The position numbers were made by a program, and so were the translations under genes. The notes beneath the pieces were generated by a model. That model had not been told where the DNA came from. It searched no databases and saw nothing but the letters and a program-made list of their open reading frames with translations. A stretch of 64,000 nucleotides of DNA, taken from Streptomyces lydicus. GTDB taxonomy: Bacteria > Actinomycetota > Actinomycetes > Streptomycetales > Streptomycetaceae. Positions 49,948 to 58,147 of this stretch are shown here, one piece after another (within the stretch, counting starts at the first letter, position 1; every line of letters begins with the position of its first letter). The DNA is taken from assembly GCF_000717345.1 (NCBI RefSeq), contig NZ_JNZA01000037.1:1-64000 (forward strand). The letters are read 5' to 3'.

Positions 49948-51139
49948 CGCGCTCACCTCGTGCTTCGCGCGCCGCGGCGGTGCGGGCCACCGCCTGTTCC
50001 TGGCGCGCCGCGGCGCCCCTGCGCCGGTAGATCAGCGTGTCGACGAGCAGGAACCGCGCCAGGAACACCACCACCAGGCTGACCACGGTCGCCGGCACCG
50101 GCCCGATCCCGGCCTGCTCCACCAGCACCATCATCAGCGGGATCCGCGCCAGCAGGTCCGCGTTGCTGAGCGCCGCGAACCCCAGCAGCCGGCCCGCCCA
50201 GTGCCCCTGCTTCGCGCTGCGGTAGACCAGGAAGTCCAGCAGGACGAAGTTCCACAGCACCCCCAGCTGGTTCGCCAGCACCTCCGCCACCGCGTAGTGC
50301 AGCGACGTGGCGCCGGTCAGCGCCCACAGCGCCAGCAGGTTCGGTACGAACCCCGAGACCCCGATCAGCCCGAAGGCCACCATCCGGGCCCGCTTGTCGC
50401 TGCTGCGCAGTTCCGCGAGGTGCCGCAGGAACCGCAGCCCCTCGCGCACCGTCGACTTCGACTCGCCGGCGAACCGCTCCCCGAACTCGTACGGCACCTC
50501 GGCCACCCCGCGCGGCCGGCAGCGCACCGCGAGCTCCAGCAGAATCTTGTACCCCAGCGGCCGCAGCCCGCCGTCCTGCCCGGCCCCGTCCTCGCGCCCG
50601 GCGCGCTCGATCGCCTCCCGGCGGATGGCGAAGAACCCGCTCATCGGGTCGGAGACGCCGCGCAGCAGGCGCGGGAACAGCGCCTTGGTCACCGCGGTCG
50701 ACACCCCCGACACCGCCATCCGGTACCCGCCGTCCAGACCGCCCCGGCTGCCGCCGTCCGCGTACCTGCTGGCGACCACCAGCTCCGCCCCGGCCCGTTC
50801 CCCCGCCTCCACCAGCTCCGGCAGCAGCCGCGGCGGATGCTGGAGATCGGCGTCCATCACCACGATCCACGGCGCGCTGGTCCGCGCGATCCCGGCCACC
50901 ACCGCCCCGCCGAGGCCCCCTTCGGGCTCGTCCCGGTGCAGCACCGACACCGGCATCGGGCACCGCACGGCCGCCTTCTCGATCACCTCCGGGGTGTCGT
51001 CCGTCGAGTCGTCGACGAACAGCACCTCGACGTCCCACTCCGCCGGAAGCGCCGCACACACACCGTCCAGCAACTCATCGATGTTCCCCGCCTCGTTGAA
51101 CGTGGGCACGATCAACGACACCGCCGGCACGGATGCCAT
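49940..51139 (-). CDS. mppG: MppG, polyprenol-phosphate-mannose synthase (GT2 with GtrA-type membrane domain)
   Basis: The 399-residue protein has an N-terminal GT-A glycosyltransferase family 2 domain: LIVPTFNEAGN at the start, VDDSTDDT for nucleotide binding and the metal motif DADLQHPP. The C-terminal part (about residues 235-375) has four membrane helices of the GtrA type. This is the layout of bacterial dolichol-phosphate-mannose synthases, which load mannose from GDP-mannose onto a polyprenol carrier for GT-C enzymes, here MppH and MppI. ATG 51139 follows GGAGGAG. Its own copy of the 28-bp motif lies 67 bp upstream. It is the first mpp gene on this side. Confidence 0.92.
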   Translation of the reverse strand: MASVPAVSLIVPTFNEAGNIDELLDGVCAALPAEWDVEVLFVDDSTDDTPEVIEKAAVRCPMPVSVLHRDEPEGGLGGAVVAGIARTSAPWIVVMDADLQHPPRLLPELVEAGERAGAELVVASRYADGGSRGGLDGGYRMAVSGVSTAVTKALFPRLLRGVSDPMSGFFAIRREAIERAGREDGAGQDGGLRPLGYKILLELAVRCRPRGVAEVPYEFGERFAGESKSTVREGLRFLRHLAELRSSDKRARMVAFGLIGVSGFVPNLLALWALTGATSLHYAVAEVLANQLGVLWNFVLLDFLVYRSAKQGHWAGRLLGFAALSNADLLARIPLMMVLVEQAGIGPVPATVVSLVVVFLARFLLVDTLIYRRRGAAARQEQAVARTAAAREARGERAA

Positions 51140-51205
51140 GGCTCCTCCTGAGGGGTCCGCAACTGTCACCACAGCAGTCACAAGAGCCCAGGAGAAACCG
51201 GAACT

Positions 51206-51233
51206 CATCATGTTTTACGGAGAAGTCAACCTG
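51206..51233 (-). promoter_or_regulatory. mpp cluster 28-bp motif, copy upstream of mppG
   Basis: The minus strand begins CAGGTTGACTTC and ends CGTAAAACATGATG. It lies in the 264-bp divergent gap between mppG and the conflict-type operon, 67 bp before the mppG start, so it is entirely non-coding. Confidence 0.7.
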
Positions 51234-51403
51234 GTCCCGGGCGCGTTGGCGGCCCTGACCGCCGTACGGAAGACGGGCATGTCCCCCCATGGCACCCATC
51301 TCCCGGGTGAGAGTGCGCAGTTCCCCCGCAACGGAAGGTGAGCTGTGCCACAGTGGGAGCTCTGGTATCGGTACCGGCCTCAACGGCTGTTGATCGGGGG
51401 AAA

Positions 51404-52309
51404 ATGATCACTGGTAGCGGGACGCCCCTCCCGGGTTGGCGCGGCGGCGACGGAAACGCCGCCTACCTGGACAAGACGCTGCGCCACGAGCCCATCGAGA
51501 TGGCCCTCAACGAGAGCGTCAGCGGAAAGACGATCTTCCGGCTGTGGCTGCGGGCCACCCTCGCGTCGATCGTCGTCTCCGCGATCCCCGGCTTCATCGG
51601 CATCCTCACGCTCATGGCGAGCGTGGGCCAGCAGTCGTCGGACTCGTTCGGCTACGGCGGGTCCGACGCCGGATCCAGCGGCAGCTCCGGCTCCGGCTGG
51701 CTGGTGTTCGCCTCCTTCGCCTCGTTTGTCGTGTTCTGGGTCGTCCTGCTCATGAGCCGGCTGCCCGAGCCGGTCGCCGAATGGCGGGTCCTGCTGGCCG
51801 ACCGCCCCGACCGGGCACCCGCGGTCTACGCCACGATCGTCCAGACGCTGAGCTCCCGCCGCTACCCCCTCGCCCCCAAGGGCCTGGGCACCCGCGTCAC
51901 GCTCAACGACCCGCCGTACACCGCCTACGTCTCCGTCTTCAACTACGGCAGCAGCCTCTACCTCGGCTGGATGATGTGGCGTTCGCGCCGCGGCACGGAG
52001 CTGATGGGCCAGTTCATCGGGGACTTCTTCCGCACGCTCAAGGGCGAGAACGGCATCGAGCACCAGCTGCTGCGCAGCGAGGGCGCCCGCGCGATGCGGG
52101 AGGCCGTCCACCTCGCCTGCCGCGAGGGCCTGATGGTCGCCGTCGACGGAACACCGGTCGCGACCGCACCGGCCGCCGCGCCCGCCGCGGGCGCCACCCC
52201 GCCGCCCCCTGCCGTCCCGCCCGTCGTTCCGCCCGCCCCCACCAAGGTGCCGCAGCCCGCCCCCGAGGCGCAGCCGCGGCCCGCCGGCGAGGCCGACCCC
52301 GCGGGATGA
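51404..52309 (+). CDS. Two-helix membrane protein of the EACC1-caspase operon, unknown family
   Basis: The 301-residue product starts at ATG 51404 just after GGGGG. Two membrane helices lie at about residues 42-75 and 103-125, separated by a Ser/Gly-rich external loop. A soluble region of about 150 residues follows (RYPLAPKGLGTRV, YVSVFNYGSSLYLGW), then a Pro/Ala-rich tail of about 55 residues. I do not recognise the family. The gene overlaps the next by four bases (ATGA), and all four genes up to 54993 look co-translated, so it may anchor a conflict complex at the membrane. Confidence 0.8.
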   Translation: MITGSGTPLPGWRGGDGNAAYLDKTLRHEPIEMALNESVSGKTIFRLWLRATLASIVVSAIPGFIGILTLMASVGQQSSDSFGYGGSDAGSSGSSGSGWLVFASFASFVVFWVVLLMSRLPEPVAEWRVLLADRPDRAPAVYATIVQTLSSRRYPLAPKGLGTRVTLNDPPYTAYVSVFNYGSSLYLGWMMWRSRRGTELMGQFIGDFFRTLKGENGIEHQLLRSEGARAMREAVHLACREGLMVAVDGTPVATAPAAAPAAGATPPPPAVPPVVPPAPTKVPQPAPEAQPRPAGEADPAG

Positions 52310-53457
52310 GCGTGCTGTCCACCACCGGGCCCTCGGGAGCATGGGCCTGGGCCGGGCTCCGGCTGGAACCGGAACCGGCGATGTCCGAGAACGGCGCCCA
52401 CCTCGGCCTGCCCGAAGACCAGCGGCGCCTGGAGGCCGCGACGCTCGAACAGGTCTGGCTCTCCCGGCAGTGGCTGCCGGACGGCCGGGCCTTCGAGCTG
52501 CGCTACGCCACCGCCCCGGACGCCGGGGTGACCTGCACCCTGCTGTGCCGGACGCACGGAGCGGACGCCCGGTCGGCGTCCGCCGCCGCGCTCGCCCTGC
52601 GCGACGCCCTGGCCGACACGCCCCGGCACGTACGGGCCGATCCGGTCGAGGACAGCGCCGAACTGCACGCGGCCCTGGTCCCGTTCGCCGGGACGCCGGC
52701 CGGCCTCGCCGAGGTCCGCAAGCGCCTCTCCTGGGCGTGGCTGCAGCGCCGCGACACCGACTTCCCGCTCGGCGTGGCCTTCACCCCGCTCGTCGGGGAG
52801 GCCGTCAGCTGGGAGCCGGTGTGGGAGGCGCTGGCCCGCGAGCGCACCCGCACGGTGGTCGGCATCTGCCTGGAGCCGTATGCGCCCCCGCAGGAGCTGC
52901 TCGGCTACCTCCGCTACCTCACCCAGGAGTACGGCCGGCTCGCCCAACCGGGCCGGCCCAGCCCGGTGTTCACCCAGTACATCGCGCCCGACCCGTTCGC
53001 CGTGCACGCGGCGGCTCGCTACGGGGAAGCGCTGGCCGCCTGCGCGGGCCGCGCCTACCGCCTGCGGATCTCGCTCGCCGGCGAGGCGGCGGCCCCGCTG
53101 CCGCTCGCCGAGTTGCTCGCCGCCACCGTCGCACCGGCCACCGCCGCCCCCAGCGGCGCGGTCGCCCGCGTGGTGCCGCCGCACGAGGCGGCGGCCGCCT
53201 GGGCCGGCCTCTCCGGGATGCAGCACACCTGGCTCGACACCACCTACCGGCAGGAGGTGCCGCAGCCGCTCGGCGGCTGGGAGCAGATCCTCGCCGACCT
53301 GGTCGACGTACCGCAGGCGTCGGCCGCCTTCCGCTTCCCGTACGAGATCCCGGGCCGCCCCCCGCTGTTCAGCACGGCGCGGCGGGGGGCCGGGCCGGCC
53401 CCCGGCGGGAGCACCGCCCCCGCCGGCGGCCGCGACCCGTACGCCCCGCGGTTCTGA
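52306..53457 (+). CDS. Unrecognised 383-residue protein of the EACC1-caspase operon
   Basis: ATG 52306 overlaps the previous stop as ATGA. The sequence is soluble and mixed alpha/beta, with RLEAATLEQVWLSRQWLPDG at the N-terminal side, a VRKRLSWAWLQRRDTDFP segment and a C-terminal AFRFPYEIPGRPPLF. No P-loop, protease triad or nuclease motif is visible. The general layout faintly recalls the non-ATPase N-terminal region of large HerA/VirB4-type conflict ATPases, whose adjoining segment often ends in an FRLP-like strand, but here no ATPase follows. I treat that as a guess only. Co-translation suggests that it partners the membrane protein and the caspase. Confidence 0.78.
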   Translation: MSVLSTTGPSGAWAWAGLRLEPEPAMSENGAHLGLPEDQRRLEAATLEQVWLSRQWLPDGRAFELRYATAPDAGVTCTLLCRTHGADARSASAAALALRDALADTPRHVRADPVEDSAELHAALVPFAGTPAGLAEVRKRLSWAWLQRRDTDFPLGVAFTPLVGEAVSWEPVWEALARERTRTVVGICLEPYAPPQELLGYLRYLTQEYGRLAQPGRPSPVFTQYIAPDPFAVHAAARYGEALAACAGRAYRLRISLAGEAAAPLPLAELLAATVAPATAAPSGAVARVVPPHEAAAAWAGLSGMQHTWLDTTYRQEVPQPLGGWEQILADLVDVPQASAAFRFPYEIPGRPPLFSTARRGAGPAPGGSTAPAGGRDPYAPRF

Positions 53458-53495
53458 CCCCCGCCCGCCCCCGACCTCCGGAGCACCGCACCGTC

Positions 53496-53876
53496 ATGAC
53501 CACTCTCACCTTTGCCTTCGACGGACCGGCGGACGACGCCGACGGCCTGGCCCAGTCGCTCGCCGAGTGGCTGAACGACGACGAGGACCTCACCGGCTCG
53601 GCCCGGCTGCGCATGGTCCCGCCCGCACCCGGCCACCAGGGCGGGCTCGCGGACGCGGCGGAGGTGCTGGGCGCGGTCGGCCCGGTACTGGAGGCGGTGG
53701 TCAGCGCCGTGGCGGTGTGGCTCGCCCAGCGGGCCAGGTCCCGGCGGATCAGCTTCAAGGTGACCCGGCCGGACGGCACCGCCCTCGAACTCTCGGCCGG
53801 CAGCCCCGAGGACGCCGCCGCCGTGGAGCAGCAGCTGCGCCGCTTCCTGGAGCCGGGTTCCGGTGACGGGAGCTGA
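53496..53876 (+). CDS. EACC1-type effector-associated small protein
   Basis: The 126-residue protein matches the pattern of effector-associated constant component 1 (EACC1). A short beta-strand start is followed by a helix with LAQSLAEWLNDDEDL, a GGLADAAEVLGAVGPVLEAVVSAVAVWL hydrophobic helical middle, an SRRISFKVTRPDGTALEL strand pair and a C-terminal helix ending QQLRRFLE. EACC1 is known from computational studies as the constant partner of caspases and other effectors in bacterial conflict systems. It overlaps the caspase gene by 14 bp, as expected for that pairing. Confidence 0.85.
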   Translation: MTTLTFAFDGPADDADGLAQSLAEWLNDDEDLTGSARLRMVPPAPGHQGGLADAAEVLGAVGPVLEAVVSAVAVWLAQRARSRRISFKVTRPDGTALELSAGSPEDAAAVEQQLRRFLEPGSGDGS

Positions 53877-54993
53877 GCCACCGGCCGTCTCCCCGGTGCC
53901 CTGGCCGCCGCTGGTCCCCTCGCCGCGGCGGTCGGCCGCCGTCCTGGTGGGCACCGCCACCCACGTCGTGCCCAGCACCCTGCTGCCGCTCCCGCAGGCC
54001 GCCGGCAGCGTCGCCGCGCTCGCCGACGCGCTCACCGGCCCGTCGGGCGGCTTCGATCCCGCCGCGGTCCACCGCCGGGTCGACCCGCGGACCCCGGCCG
54101 ACGTCTTCCGGCTGCTGCCGGCGCCCGCCGGCGACCCCCTCGACGTGCTGCTCTTCTACTTCGCCGGCCACGGGCTGCGCGGCGCGGACAAGCGGCTGTG
54201 CCTGGCCCTGCCCGGCTCGGTGGACGACGGCCGGCGCACCGAGCGCACCGCACTGCCGGTCACGGCCGTCTTCCAGGCCATGCGGCAGGTGCGCGCCGAG
54301 TACCGGATCGCCGTCCTGGACTGCTGCTTCGCCGGGCTGGCGCTGGACGCGCCCGACGCGTCCGACATCCACCTGCTGGTCGCCGCCGGCCGCGGGAAGC
54401 GGGCCTTCACCCCCGAGGACCACACCCGCACCGGCTTCACCACCGCCCTGCTCCGCCTGCTCACCGAGGGCGTCCCGGACGGACCCGAACACCTCGACCT
54501 CACCACGCTCTACCGGCACCTGGCCGTCACCCTCCCGGCCGCCCGCCTCCCCGAGCCCCTGCAACGCGCCTTCAACGCCACCGGCGACCTCGCCCTGTTC
54601 CGCAACCCGGCCCACGGCACCGCGCACACCCGCCCGGGGCTGCTCGCCCGCGCCCGCTTCGCGGACCAGGTGAAGGCCCTGGGACTGGCCGGCCGCCCCA
54701 GGCGCCTCGCCCAGGCGGCCCGGCTGTTCGAGGCCGTCGCCCGCGACGCCGCCGCGCACCTCGGGCCCGTCGACCCGGACACCCTCCGCTTCCGCCACGT
54801 CCACGCCTCCGCCCTCGGCGAGGCCGGCGACCCGTACACCGCCTGCGCCCTCCTGGAACGGACCCTCACCGACTGGCAGCCGCTGGCCCCGCCGGACGAC
54901 CCCGCCCTGGCCGCCGCCCGGGCCAGCCTCCACCACTGGCGCACGGCCCTGCCGCACCCGCGGCCCCCGGACCACGAGGCGAGCCTCACCTGA
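53863..54993 (+). CDS. Caspase-fold peptidase, EACC1-associated type
   Basis: The 376-residue C14-type peptidase starts at GTG 53863 inside the EACC1 gene. The catalytic His103 is in FYFAGHG and Cys155 in LDCCFAG, both in the canonical places after the p20-like beta-strands. The C-terminal half (about residues 260-370) is helical and could be a TPR-like adaptor. The enzyme is likely the effector of a triggered cell-death or anti-phage module whose other parts are the three genes upstream. No STAND or kinase sensor lies inside the operon. A bidirectional hairpin follows the stop. Confidence 0.92.
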   Translation: MTGAEPPAVSPVPWPPLVPSPRRSAAVLVGTATHVVPSTLLPLPQAAGSVAALADALTGPSGGFDPAAVHRRVDPRTPADVFRLLPAPAGDPLDVLLFYFAGHGLRGADKRLCLALPGSVDDGRRTERTALPVTAVFQAMRQVRAEYRIAVLDCCFAGLALDAPDASDIHLLVAAGRGKRAFTPEDHTRTGFTTALLRLLTEGVPDGPEHLDLTTLYRHLAVTLPAARLPEPLQRAFNATGDLALFRNPAHGTAHTRPGLLARARFADQVKALGLAGRPRRLAQAARLFEAVARDAAAHLGPVDPDTLRFRHVHASALGEAGDPYTACALLERTLTDWQPLAPPDDPALAAARASLHHWRTALPHPRPPDHEASLT

Positions 54994-55003
54994 TACCTGA
55001 CGG

Positions 55004-55033
55004 CGCGCGGCCGCTTCCCCCCCCGGCCGCGCG
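55004..55033. terminator. Bidirectional terminator between caspase and DoxX genes
   Basis: A perfect 10-bp stem (CGCGCGGCCG at 55004-55013 with CGGCCGCGCG at 55024-55033) and a 10-nt loop fill the 42-bp gap between the two convergent stop codons. Confidence 0.75.
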
Positions 55034-55035
55034 GG

Positions 55036-55485
55036 CTACCGGAAGAGCCCGAGGGCCCCGTCGAGCGACCAGCTCTGCCAGCTCACGGCGCCCAGGGCCG
55101 CCAGCGAGATCAACGCCATCATCAGGTTCTGTCCCTGCTCCGCCCAGTCGTGGATCATCAGCACCAGGTAGACCAGATTGAGCGCCGCCCCCGCGACCAG
55201 GGCGATCGGGGACAGCAGGCCGAGGACGAGCCCGAGACCGAGCGCCAGCTCCGCGTAGGCGACGACGTACGCCATCAGCCGGGGGCGGGGCTTCACCAGC
55301 CGGTCGAAGCCCGTGCGGACCACCCGCCAGCGGTGCTTGTCGGCGATGCCCGCCGCCCAGGTGATGCCGCCACCGGCGAACCAGGTCTTCTTGTCCTTGT
55401 GGCGCCAGCTCTCCAGCCACCACAGGCCCAGCCCGATGCGGAGGACGGCGCACCACTCGGCACCGCTGAGCCAGATCGTCTGCAT
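55036..55485 (-). CDS. DoxX-family membrane protein
   Basis: The 149-residue protein has four hydrophobic segments and the DoxX layout, with an RIGLGLWWLESWRHK segment after the first helix start and a VVAYAELALGLGLVLGLLSP helix. The biochemical role of this family is poorly defined; membrane redox stress is one proposal. ATG 55485 follows a GAAGGGGG ribosome-binding site. The gene diverges from the amidohydrolase gene across two matching palindromes, so the pair is probably co-regulated. Confidence 0.88.
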   Translation of the reverse strand: MQTIWLSGAEWCAVLRIGLGLWWLESWRHKDKKTWFAGGGITWAAGIADKHRWRVVRTGFDRLVKPRPRLMAYVVAYAELALGLGLVLGLLSPIALVAGAALNLVYLVLMIHDWAEQGQNLMMALISLAALGAVSWQSWSLDGALGLFR

Positions 55486-55510
55486 GCTGCCCCCTTCGAC
55501 CCGCCACCTG

Positions 55511-55531
55511 GAACTGACACTCCGTCAGTTC
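55511..55531. promoter_or_regulatory. Operator-like palindrome, DoxX side
   Basis: GAACTGAC and GTCAGTTC form 8-bp perfect arms around ACTCC. It lies 26 bp upstream of the DoxX start. The core AACTGA-N6-GTCAG recurs exactly 100 bp away at 55612-55630. Confidence 0.7.
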
Positions 55532-55611
55532 AGCGGACGCCGGCCCGTCCCCGCAAGGGGTGGAGTTCCCGGCATCGCCTTGTCGTCGCACGGCCGACCC
55601 CATAACCTCGA

Positions 55612-55630
55612 AACTGATGGATCGTCAGAA
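55612..55630. promoter_or_regulatory. Operator-like palindrome, amidohydrolase side
   Basis: AACTGAT-GGATC-GTCAGAA is an imperfect copy of the site at 55512-55530, same spacing and orientation. It lies 48 bp before the amidohydrolase start. The form is typical of a TetR-family operator, but no tetR gene is adjacent. Confidence 0.65.
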
Positions 55631-55677
55631 ACCGTGCAACCGGGCGGGACGCGCCGCCACGCAGTTGGGGGTACAGG

Positions 55678-56913
55678 GTGATCAGCAACGAGAGCGGCAC
55701 AGCGGAGCTTCCCAAGGTCATCAGCGTGGACGATCACGTGATCGAGCCCGCGCACCTCTTCGAGACCTGGCTCCCGAAGAAGTACCGGGACCAGGGGCCG
55801 AAGCCCTTCACCGCCGGCATCGGTGGGCTGGAGTACGTGGCCGGCAAGTACCGCTTCAGCACCGACCCGGACGGCCAGATCACCGACTGGTGGGAGTACG
55901 AGGGCCTGCTCTTCCCGTACAAGCGCATCATCGCCGCCGTCGGCTTCTCCCGCGACGAGATGACCCTCGACGGGATCACCCGCGAGCAGATGCGCCGCGG
56001 CTGCTGGGACCCCAAGGCCCGGCTGGCCGACATGGACGTCAACCACGTCGAGGCGTCGCTCTGCTTCCCGACGTTCCCCCGTTTCTGCGGCCAGACCTTC
56101 GCCGAGGCCGCGGACAAGGAGGTCGGCCTCGCCTGCGTGCGGGCGTACAACGACTGGATGGTGGAGGAGTGGTGCGGGGACAGCGGCGGCCGGCTCATTC
56201 CGCTCTGCCTCATCCCGCTGTGGGACATCGACCTGGCGGTCGCCGAGATCCGCCGCAACGCCGCCCGCGGGGTCCGGGCGGTCACCTTCAGCGAAATCCC
56301 CACCTACCTCGGACTGCCCTCCATCCACTCCGGGTACTGGGACCCCTTCTTCGCGGCGTGCCAGGAGACCGGCACGGTCGTGAACATGCACATCGGCTCG
56401 TCCTCGCAGATGCCGGCCGCCTCACCGGACGCGCCGCCCGCGGTCCAGGCGTCCCTGAGTTTCAACAACGCCATGGCCTCGATGATGGACTTCCTCTTCT
56501 CCGGCGTCCTGGTGAAGTTCCCCCGCCTCAAACTGGCTTATAGCGAGGGTCAGATGGGCTGGATTCCGTACGCCCTGGAACGCGCCGACGACGTATGGGA
56601 GGAGCACCGCGCCTGGGGCGGGGTGCAGGACCTCATCCCCGAGCCTCCGTCGACGTACTACTACCGGCAGGTCTTCTGCTGCTTCTTCCGCGACAAGCAC
56701 GGCATCGACGCGATCGAGAAGGTCGGCGTCGACAACGCGACCTTCGAGACCGACTATCCGCACGTCGACTCCACCTGGCCGCATACGAAGCAGGTCGCGG
56801 CCGACCACGTGGCCGGCCTCCCGCAGGACGTGACCTACAAAATCCTCCGCGGCAACGCCATTCGGATGCTGGACCTTCCGTTCGACCGCGATCGGACGGC
56901 GGCCGGCGCCTGA
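55678..56913 (+). CDS. Amidohydrolase 2 family metal-dependent hydrolase
   Basis: The 411-residue protein is a TIM-barrel amidohydrolase of the ACMSD-like (amidohydrolase 2) type. The N-terminal metal motif has the form D-D-H (VISVDDHVIEP), a barrel His is in VNMHIGSSS, and the late Asp is in ETDYPHVDST. Members decarboxylate or hydrolyse aromatic or ring compounds; the substrate here is unknown. GTG 55678 is used, with GGGGG about six bases upstream. It diverges from DoxX and is convergent with the GntR gene 107 bp beyond its stop. Confidence 0.9.
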   Translation: MISNESGTAELPKVISVDDHVIEPAHLFETWLPKKYRDQGPKPFTAGIGGLEYVAGKYRFSTDPDGQITDWWEYEGLLFPYKRIIAAVGFSRDEMTLDGITREQMRRGCWDPKARLADMDVNHVEASLCFPTFPRFCGQTFAEAADKEVGLACVRAYNDWMVEEWCGDSGGRLIPLCLIPLWDIDLAVAEIRRNAARGVRAVTFSEIPTYLGLPSIHSGYWDPFFAACQETGTVVNMHIGSSSQMPAASPDAPPAVQASLSFNNAMASMMDFLFSGVLVKFPRLKLAYSEGQMGWIPYALERADDVWEEHRAWGGVQDLIPEPPSTYYYRQVFCCFFRDKHGIDAIEKVGVDNATFETDYPHVDSTWPHTKQVAADHVAGLPQDVTYKILRGNAIRMLDLPFDRDRTAAGA

Positions 56914-57020
56914 CGCCGATATCGGCGGCGGGATTCCTGCGGCGGTGGGAACCGGGAATTCCGCACGCGAGCCGGCCGCGCCCGGTTTTCTCGCCTTCCT
57001 TGTGCCGGGCGGCCCGGCGC

Positions 57021-57809
57021 TCACCACCTTTCCAGGGGAGTGGTGAACAGCAATTCCGTGCGATCGCCGGGCAGGATGACGTCGGAAACGTCCACCGCGC
57101 GGTCATCGATGTCGTACGAGGTTTTCCGGAGCACCAGCACCGAGGTGCCGGACGGCAGCTCCAGCTCTTCCGCCTCTTCGGGGGTCGGCGGGCGGGCGGT
57201 GACCCGCTCCTCGACGCGGTCCACCTCGATTCCCACGGTGCGGAGCTGGTGGTGCGTGCCGCCCGGCCACGGCTCCTTGGTCTCGTCCAGAAGGTCGGGA
57301 TTCCCGGCGATCCGGTCGTGGACGAGATACGACGTCGCGAGCTGGAAAGGGGCCGTCTCGGCCGCGTACCGCGTGCGGTAGCTGCGTTCGAGGAGGGTGG
57401 CGCCTTCCGCGATGCCGAAGGCCCGGGCGAGTTCCTCGGTGGCCGTGACCTCGCGGTAGGAGGCGGAAAAGACCAGATCCTCGCCCCGCAGGCCGGTTTC
57501 GTGCTCGGTGGCGCCCGTCTCGGCGCGCTCCTTCAGCGGCACCCGGGCACGGTTCTTTTCCCACTGGTGCCGCATATTCGTGCGCAGCGTCTTCGTACGG
57601 GGACGGCGCACGAACAGCCCCGCTTCATGCCGTCTCTCGATGAGCCCTTCGTCGTGGAGAACCCCCAGTGCGTCGCGGACCGCGGGCACGCTCTTCCGGA
57701 ATTCCTTTGCCAGGGCCGTCTCCGAAGGCAAGCGTTCACCGGGCTTCAGCCGACCCGCGCGGATGGACTTCCGGAGGGTGTCTGCGATCGGCTCGTATGC
57801 CGGTGCCAT
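57021..57809 (-). CDS. GntR/HutC-family regulator with UTRA domain
   Basis: The 262-residue protein has an N-terminal GntR winged helix (residues about 5-70: YEPIADTLRKSIRAGRLKPG and LPSETALAKEF) and a C-terminal UTRA ligand domain with LERSYRTRYA and the final TELLF strand. Such regulators respond to small metabolites, and several in actinobacteria sit on integrative elements, but no integrase or att site is seen here. ATG 57809 has only a weak ribosome-binding site. Its promoter should lie in 57810-57990. Confidence 0.92.
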   Translation of the reverse strand: MAPAYEPIADTLRKSIRAGRLKPGERLPSETALAKEFRKSVPAVRDALGVLHDEGLIERRHEAGLFVRRPRTKTLRTNMRHQWEKNRARVPLKERAETGATEHETGLRGEDLVFSASYREVTATEELARAFGIAEGATLLERSYRTRYAAETAPFQLATSYLVHDRIAGNPDLLDETKEPWPGGTHHQLRTVGIEVDRVEERVTARPPTPEEAEELELPSGTSVLVLRKTSYDIDDRAVDVSDVILPGDRTELLFTTPLERW

Positions 57810-58145
57810 GGGTGTTCACCGTTCCGTTCCTCGGACGGCGTGGACGGGCCGCCTCAATGCGCAGCATAGGCGTCGGCACAACGAATAGCGCCCGGCCGGG
57901 ATATCCGGCGGGGAATGAGCCGGCGGCACTCACCGGGCCGGCGGAACGGGCCGTTCCGGCCCCCGGTGTTCGCGCGCCGGGAGCATGAAAACGCCCGATC
58001 GCTGGCGACGGGGGATGCACCAGCGATCGGGCTATGGCCAAGAGTAGCAAAGGCTGCTGCTGCAACGGGAGTCAACTGCTGCATTAATTCGTGGAGTTGT
58101 GAGCGGAGTCACGCGGTCCGGCTCCGGTCGGACCGCGTGACTCCG
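57810..58145. other. Non-coding region between the GntR and nSTAND genes
   Basis: This 336-bp stretch holds no credible gene. It contains two strong hairpins (57993-58032 and one starting at 58102). Between them on the minus strand there is a TTGACT box with a poor -10 18 bp downstream, and an 8-bp direct repeat CTGCTGCA 19 bp apart. A short RNA starting here and ending at the hairpin at 57993-58032 is possible but unsupported beyond this. Confidence 0.5.
57993..58032 (-). terminator. Rho-independent terminator (minus strand)
   Basis: A perfect 13-bp stem (GCCCGATCGCTGG at 57993-58005 with its complement at 58020-58032) and a 14-nt loop are followed on the minus strand by GTTTTC. It would stop read-through from the nSTAND gene or end a short RNA. 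Confidence 0.8.
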
Positions 58146-58147
58146 CT
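58102..58147 (-). terminator. 19-bp perfect hairpin at the end of the nSTAND gene
   Basis: The arms AGCGGAGTCACGCGGTCCG (58102-58120) and its complement (58129-58147) flank an 8-nt loop. The stem overlaps the stop codon of the nSTAND gene. It is the strongest hairpin seen in the window and is probably that gene's terminator. Confidence 0.85.
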
